From: a virus
IMG/VR virus record: IMGVR_UViG_3300035670_000369
Location: 1 to 46,422 of that record
Direction: 5' to 3' (one strand)
DNA length: 46,422 nt
The notes beneath the pieces were generated by a model. The model was given only the letters and a program-made list of their open reading frames with translations, did not search any database and was not told the DNA's origin. Below are positions 40,591 to 46,422 of the stretch, piece by piece. The translations under genes were made by a program, and so were the position numbers. The number at the start of each line of letters is the position of its first letter. Positions within the stretch are counted from its first letter, which is position 1.

Positions 40591-41420
40591 TGGAAGTTAA
40601 AGAGTTACAAAAAATAATAGATGAGCAAGTTCGTAATGTATGGGTGGCCGCCCATGATGAAAAAGGGCACCATTATAAAAACACTAGAACTGGTAAAATT
40701 GTAGACTCGGTGACTACCCAGTCCATTATTGAAAAGCCACATCTTGTTCCGTGGGCTGCTGGTTTAGCTGTAAAATACTTCATTGAAAGAATGGATTTTT
40801 ATGATAAGTCTAAACCAGAAGATGATGAGCAGAATGCTCGGTTGATTAAAGACTCTAAACTAGCTTTCCGTGCGGTGCGTGATGATGCCGGTGATATTGG
40901 TACTATGGCACATGACGTCATTGAAAGATATTTAAACCATTGGATTGAGACTGGTATTAGAAAGGAGATTAAAGCTTTCCTAGATGATTCACTTGATCCA
41001 CGTGTTTGGGCGGCGGCGAGAGCGGCTGAAGAGTTGTTCAATCAGCTTGATATTATTCCTGTGGCAACTGAGTTGTTGGTTGGTAGCGATAGATTAAATG
41101 GTGCTGGTACCCTAGATTTTATCTTCCTAAATAAAGGCAAATTATACATCGGAGACTGGAAGTCATCAAATCAGGTCTCAGACCAGTATGCCATCCAAGT
41201 AGCAGCTTATACTAAGATGTTTGAGAGTATGACCAAATTAAAGGTAGCTGGAGCGATGATTGTTCATCTATCTAAAGACTATAATAAAGTTCGATTATAT
41301 GATATTCCTTATCTTAATCGTGCCTATGCAGTCTTTAAACATCAGAATGCCATCTACAACTGGCTTCATGATGGTCGAGATAAATTAATAGAACGTAAGA
41401 ATAGAGTAATAATAAAATGA
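40590..41420 (+). CDS. RecB/Cas4-like PD-(D/E)XK nuclease
   Basis: 276 aa. GTMAHDVIERYLN (motif I with His), GTLDFIFLNKGKLYIGDWKS (D, then D-x-K) and QYAIQVAAYTKMFE (QxxxY) form the RecB-type nuclease core, without the iron-sulfur cysteines of Cas4. It is probably a 5'-3' or recombination exonuclease acting with the OB-like protein, like lambda Exo with Beta. The next gene overlaps by four bases. Confidence 0.85.
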   Translation: MEVKELQKIIDEQVRNVWVAAHDEKGHHYKNTRTGKIVDSVTTQSIIEKPHLVPWAAGLAVKYFIERMDFYDKSKPEDDEQNARLIKDSKLAFRAVRDDAGDIGTMAHDVIERYLNHWIETGIRKEIKAFLDDSLDPRVWAAARAAEELFNQLDIIPVATELLVGSDRLNGAGTLDFIFLNKGKLYIGDWKSSNQVSDQYAIQVAAYTKMFESMTKLKVAGAMIVHLSKDYNKVRLYDIPYLNRAYAVFKHQNAIYNWLHDGRDKLIERKNRVIIK

Positions 41421-41596
41421 AAAATAAACAAATTGCATGGTATGGTATTTTATCTGTTGGCGTGTTTTTCTTAGCAATACTTGCCGGTGGAGAATACGAA
41501 ACAGGTGGTGTTATGTTCCTTTATTTTGCTGGATTACTAGGTTTTTGGGTCTTTGTAATCTGGGGTTGGGTAAGATTGATCAAATCCAATGACTAA
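41417..41596 (+). CDS. small membrane protein, 59 aa
   Basis: Two hydrophobic segments, ILSVGVFFLAILAGG and FLYFAGLLGFWVFVIWGWVR, joined by EYETGGV. It overlaps the RecB-like gene by four bases (ATGA) and the next gene by eight. Function unknown; an early membrane protein, perhaps superinfection exclusion. Confidence 0.55.
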   Translation: MKNKQIAWYGILSVGVFFLAILAGGEYETGGVMFLYFAGLLGFWVFVIWGWVRLIKSND

Positions 41597-41897
41597 CCAA
41601 AACTTCCAAAAATATGCCTCTCTAAAGGCTCAAATCAAGGCGCTAAGCGATGAATTAGAGATACTTAAGCCAACTATCGTCTCCGAGATGGAATCCGAGG
41701 CAATGGATGAGGTAGTTTTGCCTGAAATTGGCAAGTTCTACTTCAAAGAACGCCGTATTTGGACCTATCCAGAGGAGCTAGAAGCCTTTGAGAAGCAACT
41801 CAAAGCAGACAAAAAGGTCGCACAACAGAAAGGAACGGCTACTTGTGAGATTGCAAAAGACCTGACCTTTCGAGGAATAGGTGAAAACGATGAATAA
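41589..41897 (+). CDS. coiled-coil early protein, 102 aa
   Basis: Charged coiled coil (SLKAQIKALSDELEILKPTI) then a short beta part (EIGKFYFKERRIWTYPEELE) and a second helix. It recalls phage proteins that act with the recombinase, such as Gam- or Gp157-like, but no exact match. It is coupled to both neighbours. Confidence 0.55.
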   Translation: MTNQNFQKYASLKAQIKALSDELEILKPTIVSEMESEAMDEVVLPEIGKFYFKERRIWTYPEELEAFEKQLKADKKVAQQKGTATCEIAKDLTFRGIGENDE

Positions 41898-42033
41898 AGA
41901 ACAACGTAAATTCAAACAGGTTATCAAGGCAAGGCTCAAACGCAAAGGCCGAGTACAGTTTGAGCTAGATAAGAAAAAAGCAATTATTAATAAATTAAAA
42001 AAAATCAATGAAGACACTGAAGTTAAAAAATAG
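41890..42033 (+). CDS. 47-aa basic helical protein
   Basis: MNKEQRKFKQVIKARLKRKG then ELDKKKAIINKLKKINEDTE; very basic helix that could bind nucleic acid. It overlaps the neighbours by eight and 26 bases. Not recognised. Confidence 0.5.
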   Translation: MNKEQRKFKQVIKARLKRKGRVQFELDKKKAIINKLKKINEDTEVKK

Positions 42034-42448
42034 TCACTTAGAAATGTTACTTAGGATATTGGATGGGGATTTACCATTCTCAAGATCTCGTAGACGTAAA
42101 ATGTTTACCGATATTATTATTCAAAAAATGAGAGACAAAGAAGCCGCTCGTATGGCCCTAATTGAAAAGTTTGGAAAGAAAGATCCAAAGACCAAGAAAT
42201 TAGTTATGGATGGTAATCGTTACCAATTAGATAAGCCAGAAGAGTTTAATAAGGAATATCTTATCCTTCACAATGAGGAGGTAGTAATTGACTTACCACC
42301 TTCACTTGATGAGAGTATTAAGTTAGTTAAGGATATTGTAGTGAAGACTGACATCACCGTTAAAGATGCTGAGATTGAATTAGTTGAAGAGATTATCAAG
42401 GCATTTGAAACAATATCGGAAACAGATGTTAAACCAAAAGGAAAATAA
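42008..42448 (+). CDS. hypothetical early protein, 146 aa (DUF1617-like start)
   Basis: MKTLKLKNSHLEMLLRILDG, then SRRRKMFTDIIIQKMRDKEA. It recalls the DUF1617 family of phage proteins that start 'KLKN..L..L..FL', but this is only a likeness. The C-terminal half has helices (AEIELVEEIIKAFETISETD) and a basic end. It overlaps the neighbours by 26 and 23 bases. Confidence 0.55.
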   Translation: MKTLKLKNSHLEMLLRILDGDLPFSRSRRRKMFTDIIIQKMRDKEAARMALIEKFGKKDPKTKKLVMDGNRYQLDKPEEFNKEYLILHNEEVVIDLPPSLDESIKLVKDIVVKTDITVKDAEIELVEEIIKAFETISETDVKPKGK

Positions 42449-42605
42449 ACCATTTGATTTAGGACTACATAAAGTTATAAGATGTCAGAATATCGTTGAT
42501 GGTCACGTATGTAATACCATCATAAGATATTGCCAAACGAGCTACCCAATATGTGACAAATGTCTTAAGTATCTTGAACAGAAATCAAAAAAAGCATCCA
42601 AATAG
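42426..42605 (+). CDS. small zinc-ribbon protein, 59 aa
   Basis: Start at ATG 42426 (an ATG at 42384 would add 14 residues). CQNIVDGHVCNTIIRYCQTS then ICDKCLKYLEQKSKKASK: two Cys pairs typical of a ribbon. It is the last rightward gene before the terminator. Confidence 0.65.
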   Translation: MLNQKENKPFDLGLHKVIRCQNIVDGHVCNTIIRYCQTSYPICDKCLKYLEQKSKKASK

Positions 42606-42617
42606 GGTGCTCTTTTT
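42588..42617. terminator. bidirectional terminator between converging operons
   Basis: AGCATCC (42593-42599) and GGGTGCT (42605-42611) pair around AAATA, with A-run before and T-run after, so it ends both the early operon (plus) and the holin operon (minus). A second small hairpin, ACGGA/TCCGT, lies at about 42634-42656. Confidence 0.85.
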
Positions 42618-42758
42618 GATAGTGTGAAATTGTTACGGAAATATTTTTGCTCCGTCAATTTCTACTAAACCATATTCTTAACCAATCAGACGACTCTTCC
42701 CTTGCTTTACCCACCTGCTGATACAGAGTAGATTACAAGGAGCTACCGTGATGACGAG

Positions 42759-42998
42759 TTAAGATTTCTTTAAGAAAAACGCATAAATAGCTGACGCCGC
42801 ACCAAGAACGGTCAAGACTGTCTGCCAATAAGATGTCTGTCTTAACCAAACATATAGTCCGGCAATTAAGATAGATAACAACAAAGTCACTGTCTTAGTT
42901 GCCCAACCTTCTGTTCCAAACTTCGCCTTTAACCAATCAATAGCGAGAGATAATCCTGCTCCAACTACTGTAATGGCGACAAAATCATTTATTTCCAT
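42759..42998 (-). CDS. holin
   Basis: 79 aa. Two membrane helices: DFVAITVVGAGLSLAIDWLK and TVTLLLSILIAGLYVWLR, with a third hydrophobic stretch VLTVLGAASAIYAFFL. Size, layout and place at the end of the endolysin operon fit a phage holin that opens the inner membrane for the endolysin. It lies 12 bases after the HNH stop. Confidence 0.75.
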   Translation of the reverse strand: MEINDFVAITVVGAGLSLAIDWLKAKFGTEGWATKTVTLLLSILIAGLYVWLRQTSYWQTVLTVLGAASAIYAFFLKKS

Positions 42999-43010
42999 TT
43001 TAATAAATTA

Positions 43011-43748
43011 TTATTTATAAAGCTCCTGCAATTTGGCTCGGGTGACTGGTCCGAGATTACCTTCTGCTGGAGTGATATTATATTTTCGCTGAAAAAACTT
43101 TTGCCACTCTTTTCGATTCAGACCAGTTTTTGTGTGACACGACAGACATAGAGTTATTAAATTTTCAGGAGAACAATTCTTTTTATTATAATCTATGTGG
43201 TGGATATTAAATTTCCTCTCACCTATACACCATTTTTTAAAACAATACTGACAAGTATTATTATCCCTACTACGAATTATATTTTTTAGATGATTTGTCC
43301 ATTCCATAGGATAAATTTCAAATGATTTCCCCCCTTGCCAATTACTACTTCTTTCTCCCCTAAGTGGATATTTTTTATTCCTTTCAGAATTCCAAGGACA
43401 TTTTTTACCAAGATGAGACAGGCTTATTTTCATTTTAGTTTCTTCCGATGGTTTAAATTTTGAGATAACTTTTGCTCTACAACTTCGTGAGCAGTATTTT
43501 CTTTTTCCTAAGTCACTAATAAAATATTGAAACTGCTTTTTACATAGAAGACATTGACTAATTATTATCTTAGTTGATTTTTTAGGATATTTCCGATAAC
43601 ATATAGAAGAACAAAATTTTGCTTTTTTATCTCTAAATTGTGGAACAACAAAATCTTTGTTGCACATTAAACATTTTTTAATTACATCTATTGTGGTTTT
43701 TTTAAATCTACCCATATTTATTCCATTTTTTGGTATTCCTTTTGGCAT
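43011..43748 (-). CDS. HNH endonuclease fused to end of a peptidoglycan-binding domain
   Basis: 245 aa. Two zinc ribbons (CLMCNKDF ... FCSSICYR; CLLCKKQF ... YCSRSCRA), a NUMOD3-like segment (SEETKMKISLSHLGKKCPWN), then an HNH core (CQYC ... FNIHHIDYNKKNCSPENLI ... CLSCHTKTGLN). The last residues, 224-245, NITPAEGNLGPVTRAKLQEL plus YK, are not HNH sequence: they match the end of the endolysin (NITPALGNLGPITKAKLYEL). The junction falls at the FFQRKY of the HNH end (compare WQRYFINKF in the first HNH). Expression would give an HNH with a peptidoglycan-binding remnant. Confidence 0.9.
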   Translation of the reverse strand: MPKGIPKNGINMGRFKKTTIDVIKKCLMCNKDFVVPQFRDKKAKFCSSICYRKYPKKSTKIIISQCLLCKKQFQYFISDLGKRKYCSRSCRAKVISKFKPSEETKMKISLSHLGKKCPWNSERNKKYPLRGERSSNWQGGKSFEIYPMEWTNHLKNIIRSRDNNTCQYCFKKWCIGERKFNIHHIDYNKKNCSPENLITLCLSCHTKTGLNRKEWQKFFQRKYNITPAEGNLGPVTRAKLQELYK

Positions 43749-43762
43749 AATTTATAATTAAA

Positions 43763-44746
43763 TTACGGAAACAATTCATACAGTTTAGCTTTTGTAATAG
43801 GACCTAAGTTTCCTAGTGCTGGAGTAATATTATTAGCAATTTGAAAAGCTATACACGCTTTTCTAGAGACACTCAACCATTTTCCTGTGCTTTCTACATT
43901 ACTTGGAAAATATCCAAGATATTTTAAACAATTCTGTGCCGAAATAATCGTGCCATCATACTTAGGTTTGTCTGGCGCCTCTTCATATTTCTTAAAGTTT
44001 AGAATGTAATTTGGTTTCCAATAAGTTCTCTTTAAGAAGAAAGACTCCGGTACTAAACGAACTGGGTATCCATCCTCACAAGCTGAGTCTTCAATCACTA
44101 AACACTTTCTACCTTCATCATCAAGAGTATAATCGACAGCCGTCACTCGATGTCCCATAGTCCATAAATTAGGTGGTTGAATTTCTTTAACTACCCTCCT
44201 GCCAAACCACTCACCTTTACCAAACATAACTGTCAGACCAACCCCCTTACCTGTATTCTCAATAGTTGAAGCCACAGTATCAATATCTAAATCCATAAAG
44301 ATTCTCTTAGCTCCGAAGATTTTAGACATATCTTCGGTGTATGATGGTAGTTTTATTTGCATCATTTTTAAATCATTCATTGATTGTGATGGAGAAAGTT
44401 CCTCTGGGATAGAGCCATAATTAGTAGCCTTGATTAGATCTTCGACTGTTGAGCCACTGATATTTGGATTGGCTCGTAACTGATAACCGGGGTTGGCGGA
44501 GAACACCATAAACTCCCCATACTTCTGTTTAGCAATGATTCCTCTTTCTTTTTCTAGTGAGGCCATAACACAACTTCCCGACTGCCCTTGTTTTCGGACC
44601 GGGTAGTTTTCATACTTATCTTTTTTCACCCAAACAACAGGAGCAATAGAAGCAACTAATTCACTCTGAACATAGTCACAATCCTTTTTCTCTTGCGATC
44701 TGGTATCTGGTAATGCTCCACTATTGAATTTTCTTCTCCAAAACAT
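43763..44746 (-). CDS. endolysin: papain-like cysteine peptidase with PG-binding domain
   Basis: 327 aa. YPVRKQGQSGSCVMASLEKE contains the catalytic Cys59; TMGHRVTAVDYTLDDEG has His199 and VIEDSAC the third residue (Asp220), the order of C1A/C39-type peptidases. Residues 265-327 are a peptidoglycan-binding domain (SAQNCLKYLGYFP ... ACIAFQIANNITPALGNLGP). No signal peptide is seen, so export should depend on the holin. It is transcribed from the promoter at 44753. Such peptidase plus 'LGPITKAKL' proteins are, by memory, frequent in CPR genomes and phages. Confidence 0.75.
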   Translation of the reverse strand: MFWRRKFNSGALPDTRSQEKKDCDYVQSELVASIAPVVWVKKDKYENYPVRKQGQSGSCVMASLEKERGIIAKQKYGEFMVFSANPGYQLRANPNISGSTVEDLIKATNYGSIPEELSPSQSMNDLKMMQIKLPSYTEDMSKIFGAKRIFMDLDIDTVASTIENTGKGVGLTVMFGKGEWFGRRVVKEIQPPNLWTMGHRVTAVDYTLDDEGRKCLVIEDSACEDGYPVRLVPESFFLKRTYWKPNYILNFKKYEEAPDKPKYDGTIISAQNCLKYLGYFPSNVESTGKWLSVSRKACIAFQIANNITPALGNLGPITKAKLYELFP

Positions 44747-44752
44747 ATAATT

Positions 44753-44780
44753 ATTATACTACGATTAATAAATAGCACAA
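44753..44780 (-). promoter_or_regulatory. endolysin promoter, predicted leaderless
   Basis: Minus strand: TTGTGC (44775-44780), 16 bases, TATAAT (44753-44758), then six bases to the ATG at 44746. A start at +7 would begin at the A of the ATG. Confidence 0.65.
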
Positions 44781-44798
44781 TGCTCTAATCTCTATTTA

Positions 44799-44818
44799 GC
44801 CCTGTTATCGCACAGGGC
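44799..44818 (-). terminator. hairpin after the SD-island genes
   Basis: GCCCTGT (44799-44805) and ACAGGGC (44812-44818) pair around TATCGC, 16 bases past the stop at 44835. No U-run follows in the minus direction (TAAATAGAG), so termination would be weak or factor-assisted. Confidence 0.55.
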
Positions 44819-44834
44819 AGAGCGTGGACTGTTG

Positions 44835-45080
44835 TCAGGAGTGTCCTAACGGCAAATCCATTTGGTCAGGAGACACAGGTGTGCTTTTCTGCACGAGCTG
44901 TATCTCGTAGTCTGGGTCAATGAGAAAGGTGTTAATGTAGAAGCAGAGCTTCTCTAACGGCATTGTTCCTTTCAGAATATGCCACGCCACGTGCCTTGAT
45001 TGTGGAACCAAAGCCGTATTCCTCTGGGAGTTATCACCTCCCCGAGACTTCTCCTTCCTATGATGCACTGTCCAATTCAT
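44835..45080 (-). CDS. HNH-like short protein, 81 aa
   Basis: MNWTVHHRKEKSRGGDNSQR then NTALVPQSRHVAWHILKGTM. The H-H-RK ... GG ... N ... LVP ... H..WH pattern recalls a common small bacterial family with an HNH-like core, but the core Cys pairs are missing. A GGAGG site lies six bases upstream, unlike most genes here. It overlaps the previous gene by 23 bases. Confidence 0.7.
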   Translation of the reverse strand: MNWTVHHRKEKSRGGDNSQRNTALVPQSRHVAWHILKGTMPLEKLCFYINTFLIDPDYEIQLVQKSTPVSPDQMDLPLGHS

Positions 45081-45354
45081 CTTGTGCCTCCAGTTGTTTG
45101 GTTTTTTCCTTGAACCATTTTGGCAGGACAGTAATTCCCGCCATCAGATCGATGCAGTAATCCTCAATGAATTTGGGGATTTCCGTCAACCTCATCGTGT
45201 CTTCCATTTCTTCGTCTTGTTCTAGCCAAGAAACGAAGTATTCGTGAACACGCTTATTGCTCCAGTGCCGACCATCGTAGTGAAGTGCTAGAGCAAACAC
45301 TACGACAGGGTGGAGCTTAAACTTCTCGCACACCGCCAGTAGTGCTGTTATCAT
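45058..45354 (-). CDS. hypothetical protein, 98 aa
   Basis: Start at ATG 45354, which has GAGGAGG six bases upstream; the frame is open to 45444 but those codons overlap the upstream zinc gene. Helical N-terminus (ITALLAVCEKFKLHPVVVFA), a middle RHWSNKRVHEYFVSWLEQDE, and a C-terminus DELDSAS. It overlaps the upstream gene by 38 bases and the downstream one by 23. No family known to me. Confidence 0.6.
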   Translation of the reverse strand: MITALLAVCEKFKLHPVVVFALALHYDGRHWSNKRVHEYFVSWLEQDEEMEDTMRLTEIPKFIEDYCIDLMAGITVLPKWFKEKTKQLEAQDELDSAS

Positions 45355-45487
45355 CTTGCACCTCCTCAATGTGAACACTGATGGGCGTATAGTTCCGACA
45401 GTCCAGATTGTTGGGATGATGACTTGTGTCCAAATCCTCACCACAATCAGGGCAGTCGCCTGTGAATCTATGCAGGCAGATTATCAT
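45317..45487 (-). CDS. 56-aa zinc-finger protein
   Basis: MIICLHRFTGDCPDCGEDLD then TSHHPNNLDCRNYTPISVHI; CPDC plus a later HH and C would bind zinc. An AAGGAGGT site lies five bases upstream, the strongest in the window. It is first in the three-gene island, with a 272-base untranslated stretch upstream. Function unknown. Confidence 0.6.
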   Translation of the reverse strand: MIICLHRFTGDCPDCGEDLDTSHHPNNLDCRNYTPISVHIEEVQDDNSTTGGVREV

Positions 45488-45759
45488 TTTTGACCTCCTT
45501 TTTGTTAGTAATTCAACTCAAAGCAGACACTTCACAACAGTTGCCATTTAAGGTCTTAGCGTGGCTCGCTACCCGTTGACGGACTTTCAGCCGATGTTAT
45601 TCTCGGAGAGACTAATTCTTGGGTATCTTACGAACTCCACCAATTATGTTGCCATCATATCTCTCCAAAGTCTAATTCATTGTAGACGTTTAGTCTGCTC
45701 TGAATTGAATCACTAACTTGTGTTAAAGAACTATAAGTTTAACGACATTATGAGGTCGT
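45488..45759 (-). other. 272-base untranslated, partly structured stretch
   Basis: No ORF or promoter of strength is visible. On the minus strand, TAGC-GAGCCAC-GCTA within GTC ... GAC gives a small stem at about 45545-45580, and ACGAC/GTCGT at about 45746-45762 could be the terminator of the upstream gene. It would be the 5' leader of the island, and a leader this long is unlike all other operons here. Confidence 0.4.
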
Positions 45760-46026
45760 CTAAATTGTCAAATGTGCGAACAACAAACTTAGCAAAATAG
45801 CCAAGATTACTGACATTCCTTTTTTCTTTGAACTCAATTCGTATCTTTTAGATACAGTCTTACCTGTTATTTTAAGTGAAATATATTCCCAAACAGACAC
45901 CACTCCAAACAGGGAGATTAAGATACCCGATAACCAAGACTCACCAATGAGCCAAGTGTAAAGAGTAGCCAGTAAGCACTCGCCAATTAGCAACCCTGTT
46001 ATTATGTTTTGACTATGCTTCTTCAT
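45760..46026 (-). CDS. three-helix membrane protein, 88 aa
   Basis: Hydrophobic segments ITGLLIGECLLATLYTWLIG, LSGILISLFGVVSVWEYISL and MSVILAILLSLLFAHLTI, with basic SKKKG between them. It overlaps the next upstream gene by 14 bases, so they are coupled. A second holin or an anti-holin is possible by layout; not proven. Confidence 0.55.
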   Translation of the reverse strand: MKKHSQNIITGLLIGECLLATLYTWLIGESWLSGILISLFGVVSVWEYISLKITGKTVSKRYELSSKKKGMSVILAILLSLLFAHLTI

Positions 46027-46384
46027 TTTTTAATTCAGCTGAACCATCTTCCTTGAAAGTTATCTCATAAGGTGGCACTAATTTCTTCCAGTCAGGATTG
46101 ATAATCATAATAGAATCCTGCCACATTGAATGGGAAGCAAAGATTTTATATGCCTCCGTGCCTAGATAACCCAAGACTTCACTCGCTACTTCACGGCTAA
46201 TTGGATTAGCCACTGTCCGATAATTAGTTTCAGGAATATCTACCACATCACTTCCCCATAAATCGGTAAAAGCTGATATGCACCTATTCTCTTCCCCCAT
46301 TTTTTGATTAGGAGCTTTTGCACAAAGATTCTTATAAATCTTTACCCCTTCACTCTCATTTATTTGTCCATCAAATATACTCAT
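46013..46384 (-). CDS. hypothetical protein, 123 aa
   Basis: MSIFDGQINESEGVKIYKNL then a mixed alpha/beta protein (NRCISAFTDLWGSDVVDIPE; SREVASEVLGYLGTEAYKIF) with an acidic end. It starts in the terminal repeat, so the window also holds its first codons at 1-74. Not recognised; the leader CATAATAATAAAATAAAA has no Shine-Dalgarno site. Confidence 0.6.
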   Translation of the reverse strand: MSIFDGQINESEGVKIYKNLCAKAPNQKMGEENRCISAFTDLWGSDVVDIPETNYRTVANPISREVASEVLGYLGTEAYKIFASHSMWQDSIMIINPDWKKLVPPYEITFKEDGSAELKNEEA

Positions 46385-46422
46385 ATTTTTATTTTATTAT
46401 TATGGAGGGGTGACTACCCATC
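46311..46422. repeat. 112-bp terminal direct repeat, right copy
   Basis: Identical to bases 1-112; see the left copy. The full start of the 123-residue gene and its upstream leader lie here. Confidence 0.95.

Noticed and set aside
12700-43748. Group I introns hosting the three HNH genes
   Set aside because: Each HNH lies between complete genes or, in the third case, forms a direct in-frame junction; no split gene with intron core motifs was seen.

Overview
The window is a complete or near-complete genome of a tailed double-stranded DNA virus (phage). The first 112 bases recur exactly as the last 112, so the contig closes into a circle of 46,310 unique bases or carries short direct terminal repeats. 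Present are small and large terminase, portal, scaffold, major capsid, decoration protein, a long tail/fibre cassette, holin and a cysteine-peptidase endolysin. No integrase, excisionase module, RNA polymerase or DNA polymerase is visible, so a lytic phage using the host's polymerases is the simplest reading. The standard code fits: TAA, TAG and TGA all end genes, including ATGA stop/start overlaps. The host is inferred, not shown. The DNA is AT-rich, the endolysin ends in a peptidoglycan-binding motif of the ITPALGNLGPITKAKL type, the main fibre ends in FFDSSYN-type surface repeats, and most starts lack a Shine-Dalgarno sequence. From memory of such proteins this favours a Candidate Phyla Radiation (Patescibacteria) host, with moderate confidence.

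Layout. From a roughly 1-kb non-coding region at 28,009-29,010 transcription runs both ways. Leftward (minus strand) is the late module: dNTP-hydrolase-like protein, HTH protein, small and large terminase (28,008-25,508), portal, scaffold, capsid and decoration (25,453-19,600), then tail and fibre genes interrupted by two HNH homing-type endonucleases (19,426-871), ending with a sulfotransferase-like gene. Leftward genes continue across the circle junction (46,384-42,759) with small membrane proteins, a three-gene island with strong Shine-Dalgarno sites, the endolysin, a third HNH gene and the holin. Rightward (29,011-42,605) are many small early genes, a T4 DenV-type pyrimidine-dimer glycosylase, a ribbon-helix-helix regulator, a peculiar tRNA-like RNA, an MT-A70 adenine methyltransferase, an SF2 helicase and a RecU-like nuclease, then an HTH protein, an OB-like protein and a RecB-like nuclease. 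Inside the rightward half lies a leftward island (37,462-39,926) with a CHC2 zinc-finger primase fragment, a truncated C5-cytosine methyltransferase and a P-loop ATPase.

How it fits together. The CHC2 protein, ATPase, SF2 helicase, OB-like protein and two PD-(D/E)XK nucleases look like a replication and recombination set without its own polymerase. A divergent promoter region with inverted DnaA-box-like sites (39,927-40,067) and an iteron-like region (28,009-29,010) are two origin candidates. Several promoters have their -10 box so close to the ATG that the transcripts should be leaderless or nearly so. The most unusual items are the tRNA-like RNA at 33,613-33,735, the HNH gene whose C-terminus is the end of a peptidoglycan-binding domain, the two-state hairpin after the capsid gene, the Shine-Dalgarno island, and a duplicated intergenic cassette.
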